Below, in pieces: positions 1-11,916 of a DNA stretch of 64,000 nt. The position numbers were made by a program, and so were the translations under genes. This DNA comes from Hamiltosporidium tvaerminnensis. Its lineage: Eukaryota; Microsporidia; Dubosqiidae. The DNA lies in NCBI GenBank assembly GCA_022605425.2, contig JAKIMF020000001.1, positions 994,501-1,058,500 of the forward strand, written 5' to 3'. A model generated the notes under the pieces. It searched no databases, was not told the origin of the DNA, and worked only from the letters and a program-made list of their open reading frames with translations. Within the stretch, counting starts at the first letter, position 1. Every line of letters begins with the position of its first letter.

Positions 1-1993
1 TTCTCTTCCTTCAAAAATATCTTCTAATATTTTACATGCTATATTTGTGGTCCATTCTTTTTCTTCAAATGATTCTTTAAGTTGTCCAAAGAAATGTCTA
101 AATCTTAAAAATTCGTCGGTTCTAAATTTAATTATAGTTAATCTTTCTACTAAATAGTCATCAATAGTTTCTTTAACTATTTTCTGTACGTATTTTGATG
201 AGTGTTCCATGTATTTTTTATATTCTTTTAGTATTTCGTTCATTTCTATTGAAAAAGTTACTAAATTTTTTTCACTGCACGCGTCTATATTTTTGATATT
301 TTTTAAAATATTTTTTATGTCGTTTATAATTAAGGATTTGATTAATTTTAAATTTTCGTTATTAAATCTTGAAAGCTTAGAAATATCGATATAGAATTTT
401 TTAATATCGAAACCTTCTTTTTTTTCTAAATCAATTAGAAAATCAGTTTCTTCTTCGTTAATTTTATTTTTCAAATTTTCTATTTCAGAAAAAAATCCAC
501 AAATAAGATGAATTTCTTGTCTTTTTATATAGCGAAGATTACTTATAAATGTTTCCAAATAAACAAAAATACTGTCAATAATAAATTGAAATGTAATATT
601 AAATATTATTGGAATTGAAATATCAGAGTCGTTTTTATAAGATTGATTTGAGATTTCATTTTTAGAAAAATTAGAAATTGAAGAATTTGAATCAATTGAA
701 TATTGAGAATTATTGTTACGAATTAAAGATTTATTTTCTCTTCTAAGATGATTTATGTCTAATAAAACGTATGAATTACAAAAAAGTGTATTTTCCTTTA
801 AAATTCTAAAATATTCTTTAAACCAACCCAGTGGTGTTTTTTCGTGTGTATTGTACAATTGTTGTGACAAAAATTCTTTTTGTACTTTAATCAGCAATTC
901 CAAAAGTACTGGAATATCAGAAATCAAATTATACTTTTCTTCAATCGTATTTTGATATTTTAAAAACTCAAGAGAAAAGTGTAGAACAAGACTTCTTTTC
1001 TGCTGACTTTCTAATTTATACAATTCTCTAACTTTTAAACAAATCAAAGTATTTATTTTACAAATTAAATAATTCAAAGTATTTTTTGTAAATTCCTTTT
1101 CAGTTGAAAATAAATTGTTGATTTGTAAATCAGAATTATTTTTTAAATTTTCATCTTTTAATTCTTCAAAATATATTTTTGTATAAATTTGTAATGTTTT
1201 GAAATAACTTTCTATTTTCTTAAGAAGATGTGTAAACATCCATTCTGGTTTATCCAATCTGTTTGTGGATTTTTCAGTTAAGAAATGAAAATAAAAAGAT
1301 TTTTTCAAATCCTGAAAATAATATTCTAGGAATGCAAAATGACATTTCATTTCTTTCAAAATACAATTCGTATTTTACAAGAAATTTTAAATAGAATACA
1401 AGATTATGTATTTCTTTAAGATCGTTAAGAAAATTCTTAATATTTTCAGTTATTAACATAAGTAAATGTTGCTTGTTATATTCTTTATACTTTTTCATTT
1501 CAATTTCTAATTCTTTAAAATTATTTTTATTTGCTTGTTCTTCTAAAGAAGTAAAATTAGAAAAATCGATAAAAATTTTGTAGGTTGGCTTGAAAGAAAT
1601 GCCTGTAATATTCTTTAACAAACTGTTGTATTTCTTTGTAATTTTATATATTTCACGTTTGATCCTTTCTTCTTTATAATTTACAACCATTTCCTTTAAC
1701 TCTTCAAATATAATTGTATATTCTTTATGTTTCTCCACAATATAAATGTATTCGTTGTTTAATATTTTTTGTTTTTGTTGATGTGTTTTTATCTCATCTT
1801 TTATCTTTAAAAGTGCTCCCTGCAAATCCAAATTCTCTGATTCCGCAGCTTTTAGTTTATGCATCAAAGAATTTTCCTTTTGCAATAAATGTTCCATTGA
1901 ATGGGTCGACATGCATAAATTTAAAAATATTATTCTTTCAATATTTAACCCCTTAATTTTTGAATCCTTAAATAAAATACATTTTTTTAGCAT
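1..1993 (-). CDS. RINT1/Tip20-like vesicle-tethering protein, 3'-partial, one frameshift
   Basis: The reading frame runs leftward from an ATG at 1993 (or 1912) and is still open at base 1, so the C-terminus lies outside the window. The first about 215 codons are Lys/Glu-rich and coiled-coil-like. Near 1344-1350 the frame must shift by one base. After the shift it stays open for more than 440 codons. Just past the shift is the stretch STNRLDKPEWMFTHLLKKIE, which resembles the TN-x3-KPEW signature of RINT1/Tip20 proteins. Those proteins belong to the Dsl1/NRZ complex that tethers Golgi-to-ER vesicles at the ER. The shift may be a sequencing indel, a real lesion or recoding; it is unlikely to be an intron because no splice sites flank it. 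No CCC motif marks the start, so the start is uncertain. A different CATCHR-family tether is the main alternative. Confidence 0.72.
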
Positions 1994-2300
1994 GAAAATC
2001 TGTTAAGAAAAATTTTGGTCTACAAAGAAATAGAAGATGACCTTTAATCAATAGAACTCAAGAAAATGAACCTTTTTTTTAATGTAAAACAGACCTAAGA
2101 AACGTTTTAACTACCAGGTAGGTATTTAATTCGATATTTTGGGAGAGAGGTGACTTTAATCGTTATAGAATACATTATTAATATGATGCAATTCTATTCA
2201 AAAGAAAATGCTTGTTTATAACTATACTAAATATAATAATTGATAGCTTCAGTCACTAGCTCTAATTGAATAAGAGCTTTAGTTTACAAAAATAATTTTC
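1994..2300. other. intergenic, nothing recognised
   Basis: AT-rich sequence between the RINT1-like gene and a retrotransposon relic. I see no open frame, RNA gene or repeat here. Confidence 0.5.
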
Positions 2301-2301
2301 T

Positions 2302-2580
2302 CGAACTAAGTATGTAGAAATAAGAGCTGATACTAGAATAAAAACTGATGTTAAAATTCGGAATAATAGACCTGATATATTTATATTAGATAAGAAATAA
2401 ATCGTTGTTTATTATCGAGTTGGAAATTACTTCACAAGATTTGCTTCAAATTTTATGATAAAATTAAGAAATTAGGACCCGGGGCCAATGAGTTAAGTCT
2501 TATTTATAAATTTAAAAATGATAAAATTTCTTATGAAATGACGAAATATACTATTTTTTTCAAAATGAAGTAAGGTGCCT
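2302..2580 (+). mobile_element. relic of the RLE-type non-LTR retrotransposon (endonuclease region)
   Basis: This stretch aligns by eye with the restriction-like endonuclease part of retrotransposon A (about 22340-22580). Shared blocks include the segment coding VKIRNNRPDIFILD-like residues, the ITSQD segment and the segment coding NELSLIYK. It holds several stops and indels. Only about 280 bp remain, so it is a dead, truncated copy. Confidence 0.75.
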
Positions 2581-3466
2581 TAAAATGTTCCAAATACTAG
2601 TAAGATTGGGTATATACGGGTTAAGTAATGAAAAATTACCTATTTACTTAATCCATTCTTTTTCTACCATTCGGTGTCGAGAATGAACAAATAGAAGCTT
2701 TTTATTTGTTTCTTTTAATTCGTTGTAATTCTTGATTATAGGGGATGGGTCTGTATATTCAGTGTGGTTTATATCCAACAAAAACGGTAACAATTATTTT
2801 AACATAATTCTACACTCTATTGTCAGTAGATAGTTTTTAATACATAATTCTACACTCCATCCGTCTTGGAAAATATTAATTGTATATTTTTTTAGAAAAC
2901 ATAAAAAATTATTTGTAACAATTACATTTAAATATTTAAAGAGACATTGGTAGGGCCAATATGATGATTAGAACGAAGAAGAATATTAAAAACTTAGCAA
3001 TAATGTTTGGAATGAAGAATTTTATTCAACTGAAAATTCAAAAAAAAAATAGAGAATAATCAAGATTATTATTTTTATAGTAGAGGAAGATGAAAGAAAA
3101 TAATTAGTTTAAAGAAAGTATAAAAAAATCAGATATTGTAAACTTAAATACTCATTCTATAAGTACCCTATCTTATTAAAAGCTGGTTTATATTTCTACT
3201 AATAAAGTTGTTTTTTAAAAAAATACTTTAAAATCTATAATTTTCATTAAGAGATTTTATGACACGGCTAATGATTTAAATAAAACTTAAAACAAAAAAA
3301 TTTCATTCAATATTTTTATCATTAGAATTCCTTAAAGAACAAAATATAATTGAAAAAATATTTATTCATTTGAAGTTTCAAACAATTGAATTGATGCAAA
3401 ACACAGATAAAATTTTTAATACATTGTCATTCAAGTTGATTAACGATCTTAAAACCAAAATAAATA
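2581..3466. other. intergenic, nothing recognised
   Basis: AT-rich sequence downstream of the Scc3 gene. No open frame of coding character, RNA gene or clear repeat is visible. Confidence 0.5.
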
Positions 3467-6424
3467 TTATAAAATCGATACTTCTTTTATAGATTCATTC
3501 TTACTTTTCTTATTACATTTCTTAGACAAAATACGTTTAAATTTATCATCCTTAGTCATACTTTCCAAAACAATACATTCATTCTCATTCAAATTTGATA
3601 TAAAATATTTAAAAACATCATTCAATGAAGGATATTCATAACCTTTATCATAAAATCGTTTTATATTTTTAAAAATTAAATTTTCTTTTTTCATTTTTGT
3701 ACTTAAAGACTTAGAAATTAATATATAGTTATTAATTTTGTTTTGTAAACCTTTTTGTTTTTTTAACGAAATTCTTTTAGCAAATTTTTTATTCAAATTA
3801 TTTTCATTTTGATTACTTTTAAATAATTCTATATTTTTTTCAAGATAAAAAAAAAATCCATTAATAATTGCTTCTTTATTATTAATTCTAATAATTATTT
3901 CTTTTATTATATCAGGAGATGTATAATATAACAAATATGATATCTCGGAAAATATATTTATATTAATTAATTTAAACAAAGAAATTATCAAATTATTAGA
4001 TTTTTCTTTAAGTTTAAAGTTAGTTTGAATCATTTGTTCATTTTTATTTTCTTTGGATTCAATCTCTTCAGAATTTAAAATTTTGAAGGATTCATGTATT
4101 TCATTTTTATTATTCATTAAAAATTTGAGAAGTTTTAGAAAACATTTTGAAAATATATTCTTTAAAACATTTGTGCCATCGAAATATAAAATAATTTTTG
4201 GAAGTTCAATTTTTTCAGGCAAAATATCTTCTTCTAAAATATTTTGAATTTTTTCAACGGTTTCAATTTCAATTGAAGGACTATCAAAAAGTAAATCTTC
4301 AATCAAATTATTATTTAAAGAATTTTCTATTTTCACATTTCCGTATTCTTTAAACAAAATAAGGAAATCAATCAAATATGAAAACTCATTTACATTAAAT
4401 TTTGTTAAATTTAACTCTTTAATTTTTTCATATTTTTCTTTAATTATTAGCCATATAAATCCATAGCATAATGATATTGAATCGTAATTGTTATTTAATT
4501 TTTCAGTAACATCAAAATATTGAATAAACCATTTCATTAAGTTTGAATTATCATTTTGTAAAAATAATTCAAGAAAATTCTGACTCAAATATGAGAATTC
4601 AATTTCAATTTTTTTCATAAAAACCAAAATACTTTCAAGTAAATTTCTATTTAAAATATTATCAAATGAATTCTCGGTTGCTTCCATATTGTTCACTAAA
4701 CTACGATTTTCTTTTTTATTAGCATTTATAGATATCGAAGGTGCTCTAAATTCCGAGTTTTTTGAGTCAAATATATCTTCCATTAATAATGTAGAATTGA
4801 AATTTGATAGGTTTTTACTTTCATCAATATTAATATCTTTACTTTCAGTCTCAGAAATTGTACCATAAAACATAAAAAAAATTTTTTCTATTTCATCATA
4901 AATATTTCTTGTGACTTCGGGATTTTCTTTGAAAACTGACAAATCTATTTTATTAAAGCATTCGATGAGAATTTTTATAATTTTAATTTCATCCTTAAAA
5001 TATTTTAAAAGTTCCAGTAAATTCTTCAATGAATCCCAATTCGGATTTAAAACGGAAAAAAGTATTTTGAAATAACATATTGGTGCTTCTTCACAACAAA
5101 TTTCTTCCTTTTTTCTGATAAAATTAATTTTTTTAATGAAAGGTTGTATTGATTCTACATTTATTTTTGAAATTAAAAATAGAGAAGTATTCCTATAAAT
5201 TTCATGAATATTTGAAATTAAAGTTTCTTCATCAGCAGAAAGTTCCCAATTATTGAAATCTAAATGGAAATCTTCTTTTGCAAGACTTAAATTTTCACAG
5301 AGTGTGGTATTTAAAGAAATTTTATTTTCTTTTTCTTCCTTTTTATTCTCTAATTCATTTTTTTTATATTTTTTTTTAATATTACCTTCAGTTTCTTCTT
5401 CGGAATCTAAAATCGTTATTTTTGATTCATCAAAAGATATTTTTTGTTTTTTATTGAATTCTTCAATATTTTGATTTGACATACTGCCACCTATGCTAAA
5501 ATAAGCCAACTCGTTTATAATATTTACGACAGAAGAATCTACGCAGGAAGTTTTAAGTATTTCAAATAATTTATTTCTTTCAATAAATCCACGTTTATAC
5601 AAACAAATTATAAGAACAACACATTCTGTACGACACACGTTTGATTTATCATATAAAGAAATTTCAATAATTCTTTTCATAAAAATATCTAAAAAATTTA
5701 AAATTACTTGATTGGTTTGTATTTTTTTACTAAAATTTTCCATTCCGTATTCAGAAATACTCACTTTTTTTATTTTAGAAACCGAATATTTTATATTTTT
5801 ATTTTCAATTAATTTAATAATAATTTTTACAGCTTTTTTTCTTAAATTGTCTATTTTATCATTCAAAGCTAATCCTATATATCTCAAATAAGATGGTTTA
5901 ACAAGTACATCATTAACTAAAATCCATTGGCATAAATAATCTAACGAGATACTTCTAATATTAGGATCTATATCTTTTATTCGTTGTAGAAACACTTCTT
6001 TCAAAAGAAAATCACAAGAAACTTTTGTTTTTAAAAATATTTTTATTTTCGAATAAATACAAATTGTAGAAAAAAATCTGATATTTCTTGTTTTTGAAGA
6101 AGTTAAGGAAATAAAAGGTTTGAAATCGGAAATTTTATAAAGAGAAAACAGTTTGGAAATTTTCTTTGAAGATTTTTTGTCGGCTGTTTGTAGCAAACTC
6201 AATAATTCAGATTCTGTAATTGTTTTTGCGAGTGTTCGTACAGGCAAAGAAACCAAAGGATCGTCTTTTTGTGGAATAGAAAGATTTATATCATCAAAAA
6301 TATCCAATTTACTTGATTTTATACCATCAGAAAGTAAAATACTTGTCTCTTCTTCTAAATCTTCATTTATATCTGTTTCTACCATTTCAATAGTTTTTTT
6401 ATTTTCATTTTCTTTCTCCACCAT
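3467..6424 (-). CDS. SCC3: cohesin subunit Scc3/STAG (SA)
   Basis: A 985-residue protein if read from the ATG at 6424; an in-frame ATG at 6442 would add six residues. I prefer 6424 because CCC lies at 6433-6435, eight bases upstream, the same layout as at other genes here. About residues 140-210 match the stromalin conservative domain of Scc3/STAG: an F-x-R-x-x-D-x-x-P-x-I-R block, then L-x-x-W, then YLRYIGLALNDKIDNLRKKA. In the family this region follows a conserved helical repeat core that binds the Scc1/Rad21 kleisin and helps load cohesin on chromatin. The rest is helical, Asn/Lys/Glu-rich and poorly conserved. The protein is a little shorter than yeast Scc3. The frame is intact. Confidence 0.85.
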   Translation of the reverse strand: MVEKENENKKTIEMVETDINEDLEEETSILLSDGIKSSKLDIFDDINLSIPQKDDPLVSLPVRTLAKTITESELLSLLQTADKKSSKKISKLFSLYKISDFKPFISLTSSKTRNIRFFSTICIYSKIKIFLKTKVSCDFLLKEVFLQRIKDIDPNIRSISLDYLCQWILVNDVLVKPSYLRYIGLALNDKIDNLRKKAVKIIIKLIENKNIKYSVSKIKKVSISEYGMENFSKKIQTNQVILNFLDIFMKRIIEISLYDKSNVCRTECVVLIICLYKRGFIERNKLFEILKTSCVDSSVVNIINELAYFSIGGSMSNQNIEEFNKKQKISFDESKITILDSEEETEGNIKKKYKKNELENKKEEKENKISLNTTLCENLSLAKEDFHLDFNNWELSADEETLISNIHEIYRNTSLFLISKINVESIQPFIKKINFIRKKEEICCEEAPICYFKILFSVLNPNWDSLKNLLELLKYFKDEIKIIKILIECFNKIDLSVFKENPEVTRNIYDEIEKIFFMFYGTISETESKDINIDESKNLSNFNSTLLMEDIFDSKNSEFRAPSISINANKKENRSLVNNMEATENSFDNILNRNLLESILVFMKKIEIEFSYLSQNFLELFLQNDNSNLMKWFIQYFDVTEKLNNNYDSISLCYGFIWLIIKEKYEKIKELNLTKFNVNEFSYLIDFLILFKEYGNVKIENSLNNNLIEDLLFDSPSIEIETVEKIQNILEEDILPEKIELPKIILYFDGTNVLKNIFSKCFLKLLKFLMNNKNEIHESFKILNSEEIESKENKNEQMIQTNFKLKEKSNNLIISLFKLININIFSEISYLLYYTSPDIIKEIIIRINNKEAIINGFFFYLEKNIELFKSNQNENNLNKKFAKRISLKKQKGLQNKINNYILISKSLSTKMKKENLIFKNIKRFYDKGYEYPSLNDVFKYFISNLNENECIVLESMTKDDKFKRILSKKCNKKSKNESIKEVSIL

Positions 6425-6442
6425 TTTTATGCGGGTCATCAA

Positions 6443-8064
6443 ATTTTTATAAAAAAATTAAAATTTTAAAAAAAAACAGAAAAAATATTTAAATGAGTTT
6501 CTGAATAGACTAAAGAATACAAAATAATATAATTGAATTCTTAACTTTTGAATCGGTATTTTATTAGAATTTTATTTGAAATCAAATTTATTTAAATAAA
6601 GGAATTTAATTAACAACTTTGAAGAATATTTAAAAAGTTCTGATGATGTTTTGCTTACCATTTACGATACTATAAATTATATAGGCTTTATATCCCTCAT
6701 ATTATCTATTAATCCTGTGATTATTTTTGGTATAAAAAAAGTTTCCATTTGTTTAAATTTTACTTGATTTACCAGTCATCCCACGAATTTATATGAAATT
6801 TACTAAATATTGTGAAATCCTTGATAATAGGCATTTTTTTGTTATGATTAGATATTATATCTTTTTATATTCAGTAATGTCCCGACCACGATAACGACTC
6901 ATCTAAAATGTTTAAATGGTTCACAAAAACTAAGACACAAATAATAGAATTTCGAACAAGATATGGCTCTTCTAATTTGCTTATAAATCTTACACAACTT
7001 ATAATAGTGAGATGATCTGAACATGAAACAAATGAAATCGTTTAATTAGTCTACAAAAATATTTCAACTAATATTTTAAAACATTTTTCGATTTTAGCTC
7101 TGATTTAAATATCACTACTAAATATATTTTGAAGTTTTTTAAAGAAAAATTCAATCTAATATGTTTTTTTGGAAATTAATTTTAAGCTTTTTTTTAATAG
7201 ATAAGAAATCATATAAAAGAATCATCAAAAAAACCTTTTCGGATTTATTTTGTTCAAATTTGAGTAATAATTTAAGAAAACATTTTTTTGCATAACAAAC
7301 CTTTTGAAAAATTATAGTTGAATAAAAGAATTTAATTGCATAAAGATTTATAGGAGAATATACAACTAATATATTAACTGATATAGCATATGCTAAAAAA
7401 AAGTTTTACAAAACGATCTACGCGGAATAAGATAGAAGTGAATAAAAATAAGTAGTAAGGTAAACAGAATAGACCGTAAACCAAGCTTAAGTTTTAAAAA
7501 AAACTGAGTAAATTAAACAGACGAAGAATATATGTAAAATAAAAAAGATCTTAAATTTTTTTTAAGAAATTTCTGAGGACGCCTCAAAATGTAGATATAA
7601 AAAAAAGAAGAATCTTACCAGAAAACACTTGAGGTAAAAATATTAAACTCCAAATAAAAATTCTAAGAAATCACGAGGTAGCTTATTAATTTTAATCAGA
7701 TAGTCTTTTTTTGTGGAAAATAAAATTAAGTTTGATTTCACGAGTTAACGACTATTTATCACATAAAAAGGGAATTAATTATAATTATTGACATTTCTAT
7801 ATGTAAAATAGAAAGGTAATATAAATCAAATTTGATTCAAATATCATATCTTTGTAGTTTGTTCGAAAAATAAATGAATTCACAGTTCAGTTGATAATTA
7901 TTTTTACTAGAAACTAATTATAAAAATAGTTAAATGAAAAACATTTTATTTTGGATTATAGTCGCTCATATTATGCTTAATCATTATCTCGCTTTATAAA
8001 AAATATGTACGTGTTTGTTAGCAATTTTTTTGGGTGGCTAAAAAAAAATCTTAGATTAGATGAT
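6443..8064. other. long intergenic, decayed sequence
   Basis: About 1.6 kb upstream of Scc3 with no long frame. A 48-codon open stretch at about 6619-6765 (+) reads like protein, but I cannot assign it. Otherwise I see AT-rich sequence without repeats I can name. Confidence 0.45.
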
Positions 8065-8815
8065 AAAGCAGTGTTCTGCTATACTCTGAATAAATAAATA
8101 TTCGAAAAAACAAAAAGATTGCAGCCACATGCAATCAACCTAGGAAAACAGTAGTTTATTTAGAAATAGACACGAAAAAGCCTGGTTATGGCTATACTAG
8201 ACAACAGGATAAAATGATAGATCCATGAAATCATCTCTAATAAATAAATAAAATTTTAAGCCTTCGAAACGAATTACGAGCCGCTCGGTTCAAAAAATTC
8301 TTGATAACAAGTATGCAAAGATAATATTAACCAGCAGGGTAAAAAAACGATCTCAAAATTCGTCAATACTATGCAATATAAATTTATTTGGAACAGGTGG
8401 CAGAATAAGATAACTCTCATTGAAGTATAAATCCCTTTTCAAGATTAACTTCAAATGATTGAAATATAGAATATTAGAAAGTATGATCTTTTCACAAACA
8501 AGTTATGTCTTGTTTATAAATTTAGTGTGGATATAATTCTTTATGCGATGACCAGACGGTATTGTAAAAAAATACCATAAGACGTATGTTTAAGAACTAA
8601 GAATTTCTGGGAATGTAGAGGCATATATTAATTCTATAGTACTCAAGAATATAGTCGAAAAAAATTCTTTTTATCGAAGAAGAAGACATGCATGAATTAA
8701 ATTCCGAAGAAAACTCGAGAGAGCGTAATTTGGGTTTATTGAAGAAACAGGGAAACAAAAACGGCCCCCTTCTACTTTTAAAGAGACTAAATAACGAAAT
8801 AGATGGTTTTTTATA
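8065..8815 (+). mobile_element. older relic of the RLE-type retrotransposon (3' half)
   Basis: Collinear with retrotransposon A from about 22110 to 22860. Shared blocks include the segment with a CGAATTACGAG-like target of the AKRIRSHS region, CTTGATAACAAGTATGCAAAG, GAATAAGATAACTCTCATTG and GAATGTAGAGGCATA. The zinc finger and endonuclease codons are broken by many stops and indels. It is more diverged than copies A, B and C, so it belongs to an earlier wave. Confidence 0.75.
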
Positions 8816-9504
8816 AGTATATTTCAAAAATATTTTACTCTTTATAGATATTGTAACAATTCTAAAGAAACCTATAATATAATAAAAGAAGATTCGGAAT
8901 TACAAAAAAAATGACTAGATTAAACATTTGGAAAATATATATGCGAGAGAAAGTTTGCTAATCTATCTTCTAATTTTATGAAACTCCATTTTATATGTTT
9001 CAATTTGAGGTGAAGAAGGTTAACACATTAAAAACCGTTTATTTAGAAATGAATGAATTAGAATAGAACTAAAAGTATATATTGAATTTTTGATGGACTA
9101 TAAAAGATCTTAGATCCAAAGGCAGATTCATTTTAATCCTGGATCAGAACAAATAAAAAGATAAAATGGTAATGGATACTATTTCAAAAATCAATGTAAG
9201 GGCGTGAAAATTAGGCCAAAACTTAGGAACGCAAAAGCAAAAAACTGTCTGGTAAGATACAGAACTTGTGAATATGGAAATGGTACGAGAATTTCTCACT
9301 GGTAGTGCATAAAAGAAGAGAGACCTGATTGATGTTTGAAATTATCAAAGAGATATTCGATTTGTGTTCAAATTCTTAATCTTTGACGCAGAGAAATAGA
9401 GAAAACTAAAATTGGTAATATATGTTTGAACCTGGTGAAAATTAAAAAAAGCAAAGAATTAAATATTTATTTAATAAATAATGTTTGGGCAAACCTAAAA
9501 TATA
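8816..9504. other. intergenic, nothing recognised
   Basis: AT-rich sequence downstream of the LRR gene. No coding frame or named repeat is visible. Confidence 0.45.
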
Positions 9505-11916
9505 TTATGAGTTTGTAAAGATGTTTTGTTTGTATAAACCACACCCAAGCCAAATAGGAAGTGGCAGAAACCTATATATATTGAAATAAATAAGATTCAT
9601 ACCAATTAAACTTTCTAGCGACTCTTTATATTTTCCGGACTCTAAAAATATGCCTATTTCTAAAATTTTAAGCCGTTTAAAATTTAAAATAGAAAAAATC
9701 TCAAACTTTTCCAATTTTTCAGCAACGAGGTCAAGCTTTATTATGGTATTCTTAATATTCAGCTGGAGGATTTCATTTAAAATATCAAAACTAGAAAGTT
9801 TTTTTTGAATACTTAGTCTTAGATATTTTAATACTTTAAACTTAGAAAAAACAATGATGTCTTCTGTATATAAGCATCCTATGCTGTAAGTAAGTTCTTC
9901 TAAATTTTCTAAATTGAAGAAATATGAAAGCACACGTAATATACTAAAAGATGTTTTATTTCCAATTTCGAAATTGTTTTGATACCTAACACATTTTAAT
10001 AACGGTAGATTTTCTAAATTTTTCAGTTTCGAAATATTTAGTTTAGATATTCTATCCTCGATAAAATAATTTTTGTCATTCGAATCACCTAGTATGTGCA
10101 AGTTAAAGAAAAGGCATTTCAAATTTTTAAATTTGCTTAAAAATATAAAAAAATTACTATTTAGGGTATCAACGAGTTGAATTAACTTAATATAAATAAC
10201 AGATTCATTGTAAAAATTTGATATAATACCATCTTTTGTTATATCAAAAACTTTGAATTTAAAGAAAATCACAGAAGTCAAATGATTTGAATTAAGAATA
10301 ACCTTTAAAAGCTTATCAGTTAATTTTATGTTTTCAAAATATAACTTTTTCAAATTGTTAAAAGATTCTAAAAATTCGTAACAGTTTAAACAGTTATCTT
10401 TGACGTTTTTCAAATTTATTTTTAATCGCTTTATCAATTTATAGTTAAATATTTTGGAGAAATACGTCGAAGTATAATATTTTTTGTGTAAATTTAGATC
10501 AATCCCACATAAATAATTATAAAGATTATAAGTTGAAAATATTTCATACTTATTTTCTATATCTGATATTTCTAAGTCACTTGATAAATCTACAATTATA
10601 TTATCTTTTGTTCCCGATAAATAAATAGATGAGGCTTTGTAAAGTAGTGGTAAACTTCTACAGAAAAATAGTTTTAATACTTTTATTGATTTCAAAACCA
10701 CCGAATTCTCAATAAAAACCATATCTTCTTCGAAGTTAACAGTTAAGAATTCTAATGCAAGTTTTTCAACATTTTCAAAATATTGTAATTTTTCTAGAAA
10801 TAATTTAAATCTTAGGCCAATATTAATGATTTTTACGTTTTTTACGGTTTTAAAAAACCCAAGTTGGTGTAATTTATCAAATAAAGGTAGTTCTGCTTGT
10901 TTGATTGTTGCTGTAAAACTTATTAATATCTTTGGCAATAGAAGTAAAATTGTCTCTGAGTCTAACTCATTTTCATATACGCAGAAATTTGTGTATAACT
11001 TATCAATCAGGAAAATATTCATCATCATATTCCATTTATCCAAAGAATTTGCTTTTAATAAACGTTTATACAAATGACAAGCTACGAGATCAATACACAC
11101 AAAATTATCTTTGATTTTATGTTCCTTATGTTGTCTTAAAATGTGCGAAAATTCTATCGGATGATATTTATGAAACATTTTATATATATAGGTTTTGTTC
11201 ATCAAAATTAATTTCAAAAAACATTCAATCAAATCTCTAACCTGTAAATTATTGTATTCTTTATGATTTAAAATCAAAAAAGTGGCATCTTTTACAAAAT
11301 CCATATTTGAAATAACAGAATAATAAACCAAGGTTTTGATCAATATATTGTAATTTTTATTTCTCTTAACTCTAAAGATATTTAAATATTTAAGAATTTC
11401 AAAAAATATTTGAGGATCAATTTGCATTATAATATTATCATAATCTTGAAGTATTTTAATAAAGTATGCAAATATAGGAAAATCATTAGATTTCATGTAT
11501 ACAATAACTTCAACCTTATTCTGAAGAATTAATTTATCAAGAAAATCGAATGAAATTGTTATATCATTTGGATATAAAATTATAAGATCATTTTTCGAAT
11601 TCGAAGCAGCTAAAGGTGACTCAAGACATAATGAATCTTGAATTTTCATAAAAGAGCCTGTATTTACACATAAAAAGTACGTGTCACTATTTTTTTGCAT
11701 ATTAAACACTTCTTTTCCCGTGAGTTCTATAAATTTTACTTTTAGACAATATAGATGGTTCTGAAATAGGAAAATTGTAAGAATTATACGATTTATTTGC
11801 TTAGGAAAACAAAGGCAGAGTAAAATACCATTTAAATAATCCTTAACCTTTTCAAAATATTTTAAAAAGTCATTCACGGATTTTTTATCATCATACATTG
11901 CTCGAATAGAAATCAC
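9505..11916 (-). CDS. leucine-rich-repeat protein with possible BTB/SKP1-like N-terminus
   Basis: Intact frame of 797 codons from the ATG at 11898, or 803 from an in-frame GTG at 11916. The C-terminal half (about residues 350-780) holds irregular Leu/Ile/Phe repeats of the L-x-x-L-x-L type, for example FKVLKYLRLSI and FKRLKILEIGIF, as in the expanded LRR families of some microsporidia. About residues 95-190 have a hydrophobic pattern with FAYFIKILQDYDN followed by FFEILKYLNIFRVK, which loosely recalls a BTB/SKP1 fold; that is an inference. No signal peptide is obvious. CCC at 11925-11927 lies eight bases before the GTG, exactly where an ATG would be expected from other genes here. A decayed relative lies at 26640-28790. 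The ligand is unknown. Confidence 0.72.
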   Translation of the reverse strand: MISIRAMYDDKKSVNDFLKYFEKVKDYLNGILLCLCFPKQINRIILTIFLFQNHLYCLKVKFIELTGKEVFNMQKNSDTYFLCVNTGSFMKIQDSLCLESPLAASNSKNDLIILYPNDITISFDFLDKLILQNKVEVIVYMKSNDFPIFAYFIKILQDYDNIIMQIDPQIFFEILKYLNIFRVKRNKNYNILIKTLVYYSVISNMDFVKDATFLILNHKEYNNLQVRDLIECFLKLILMNKTYIYKMFHKYHPIEFSHILRQHKEHKIKDNFVCIDLVACHLYKRLLKANSLDKWNMMMNIFLIDKLYTNFCVYENELDSETILLLLPKILISFTATIKQAELPLFDKLHQLGFFKTVKNVKIINIGLRFKLFLEKLQYFENVEKLALEFLTVNFEEDMVFIENSVVLKSIKVLKLFFCRSLPLLYKASSIYLSGTKDNIIVDLSSDLEISDIENKYEIFSTYNLYNYLCGIDLNLHKKYYTSTYFSKIFNYKLIKRLKINLKNVKDNCLNCYEFLESFNNLKKLYFENIKLTDKLLKVILNSNHLTSVIFFKFKVFDITKDGIISNFYNESVIYIKLIQLVDTLNSNFFIFLSKFKNLKCLFFNLHILGDSNDKNYFIEDRISKLNISKLKNLENLPLLKCVRYQNNFEIGNKTSFSILRVLSYFFNLENLEELTYSIGCLYTEDIIVFSKFKVLKYLRLSIQKKLSSFDILNEILQLNIKNTIIKLDLVAEKLEKFEIFSILNFKRLKILEIGIFLESGKYKESLESLIGMNLIYFNIYRFLPLPIWLGCGLYKQNIFTNS

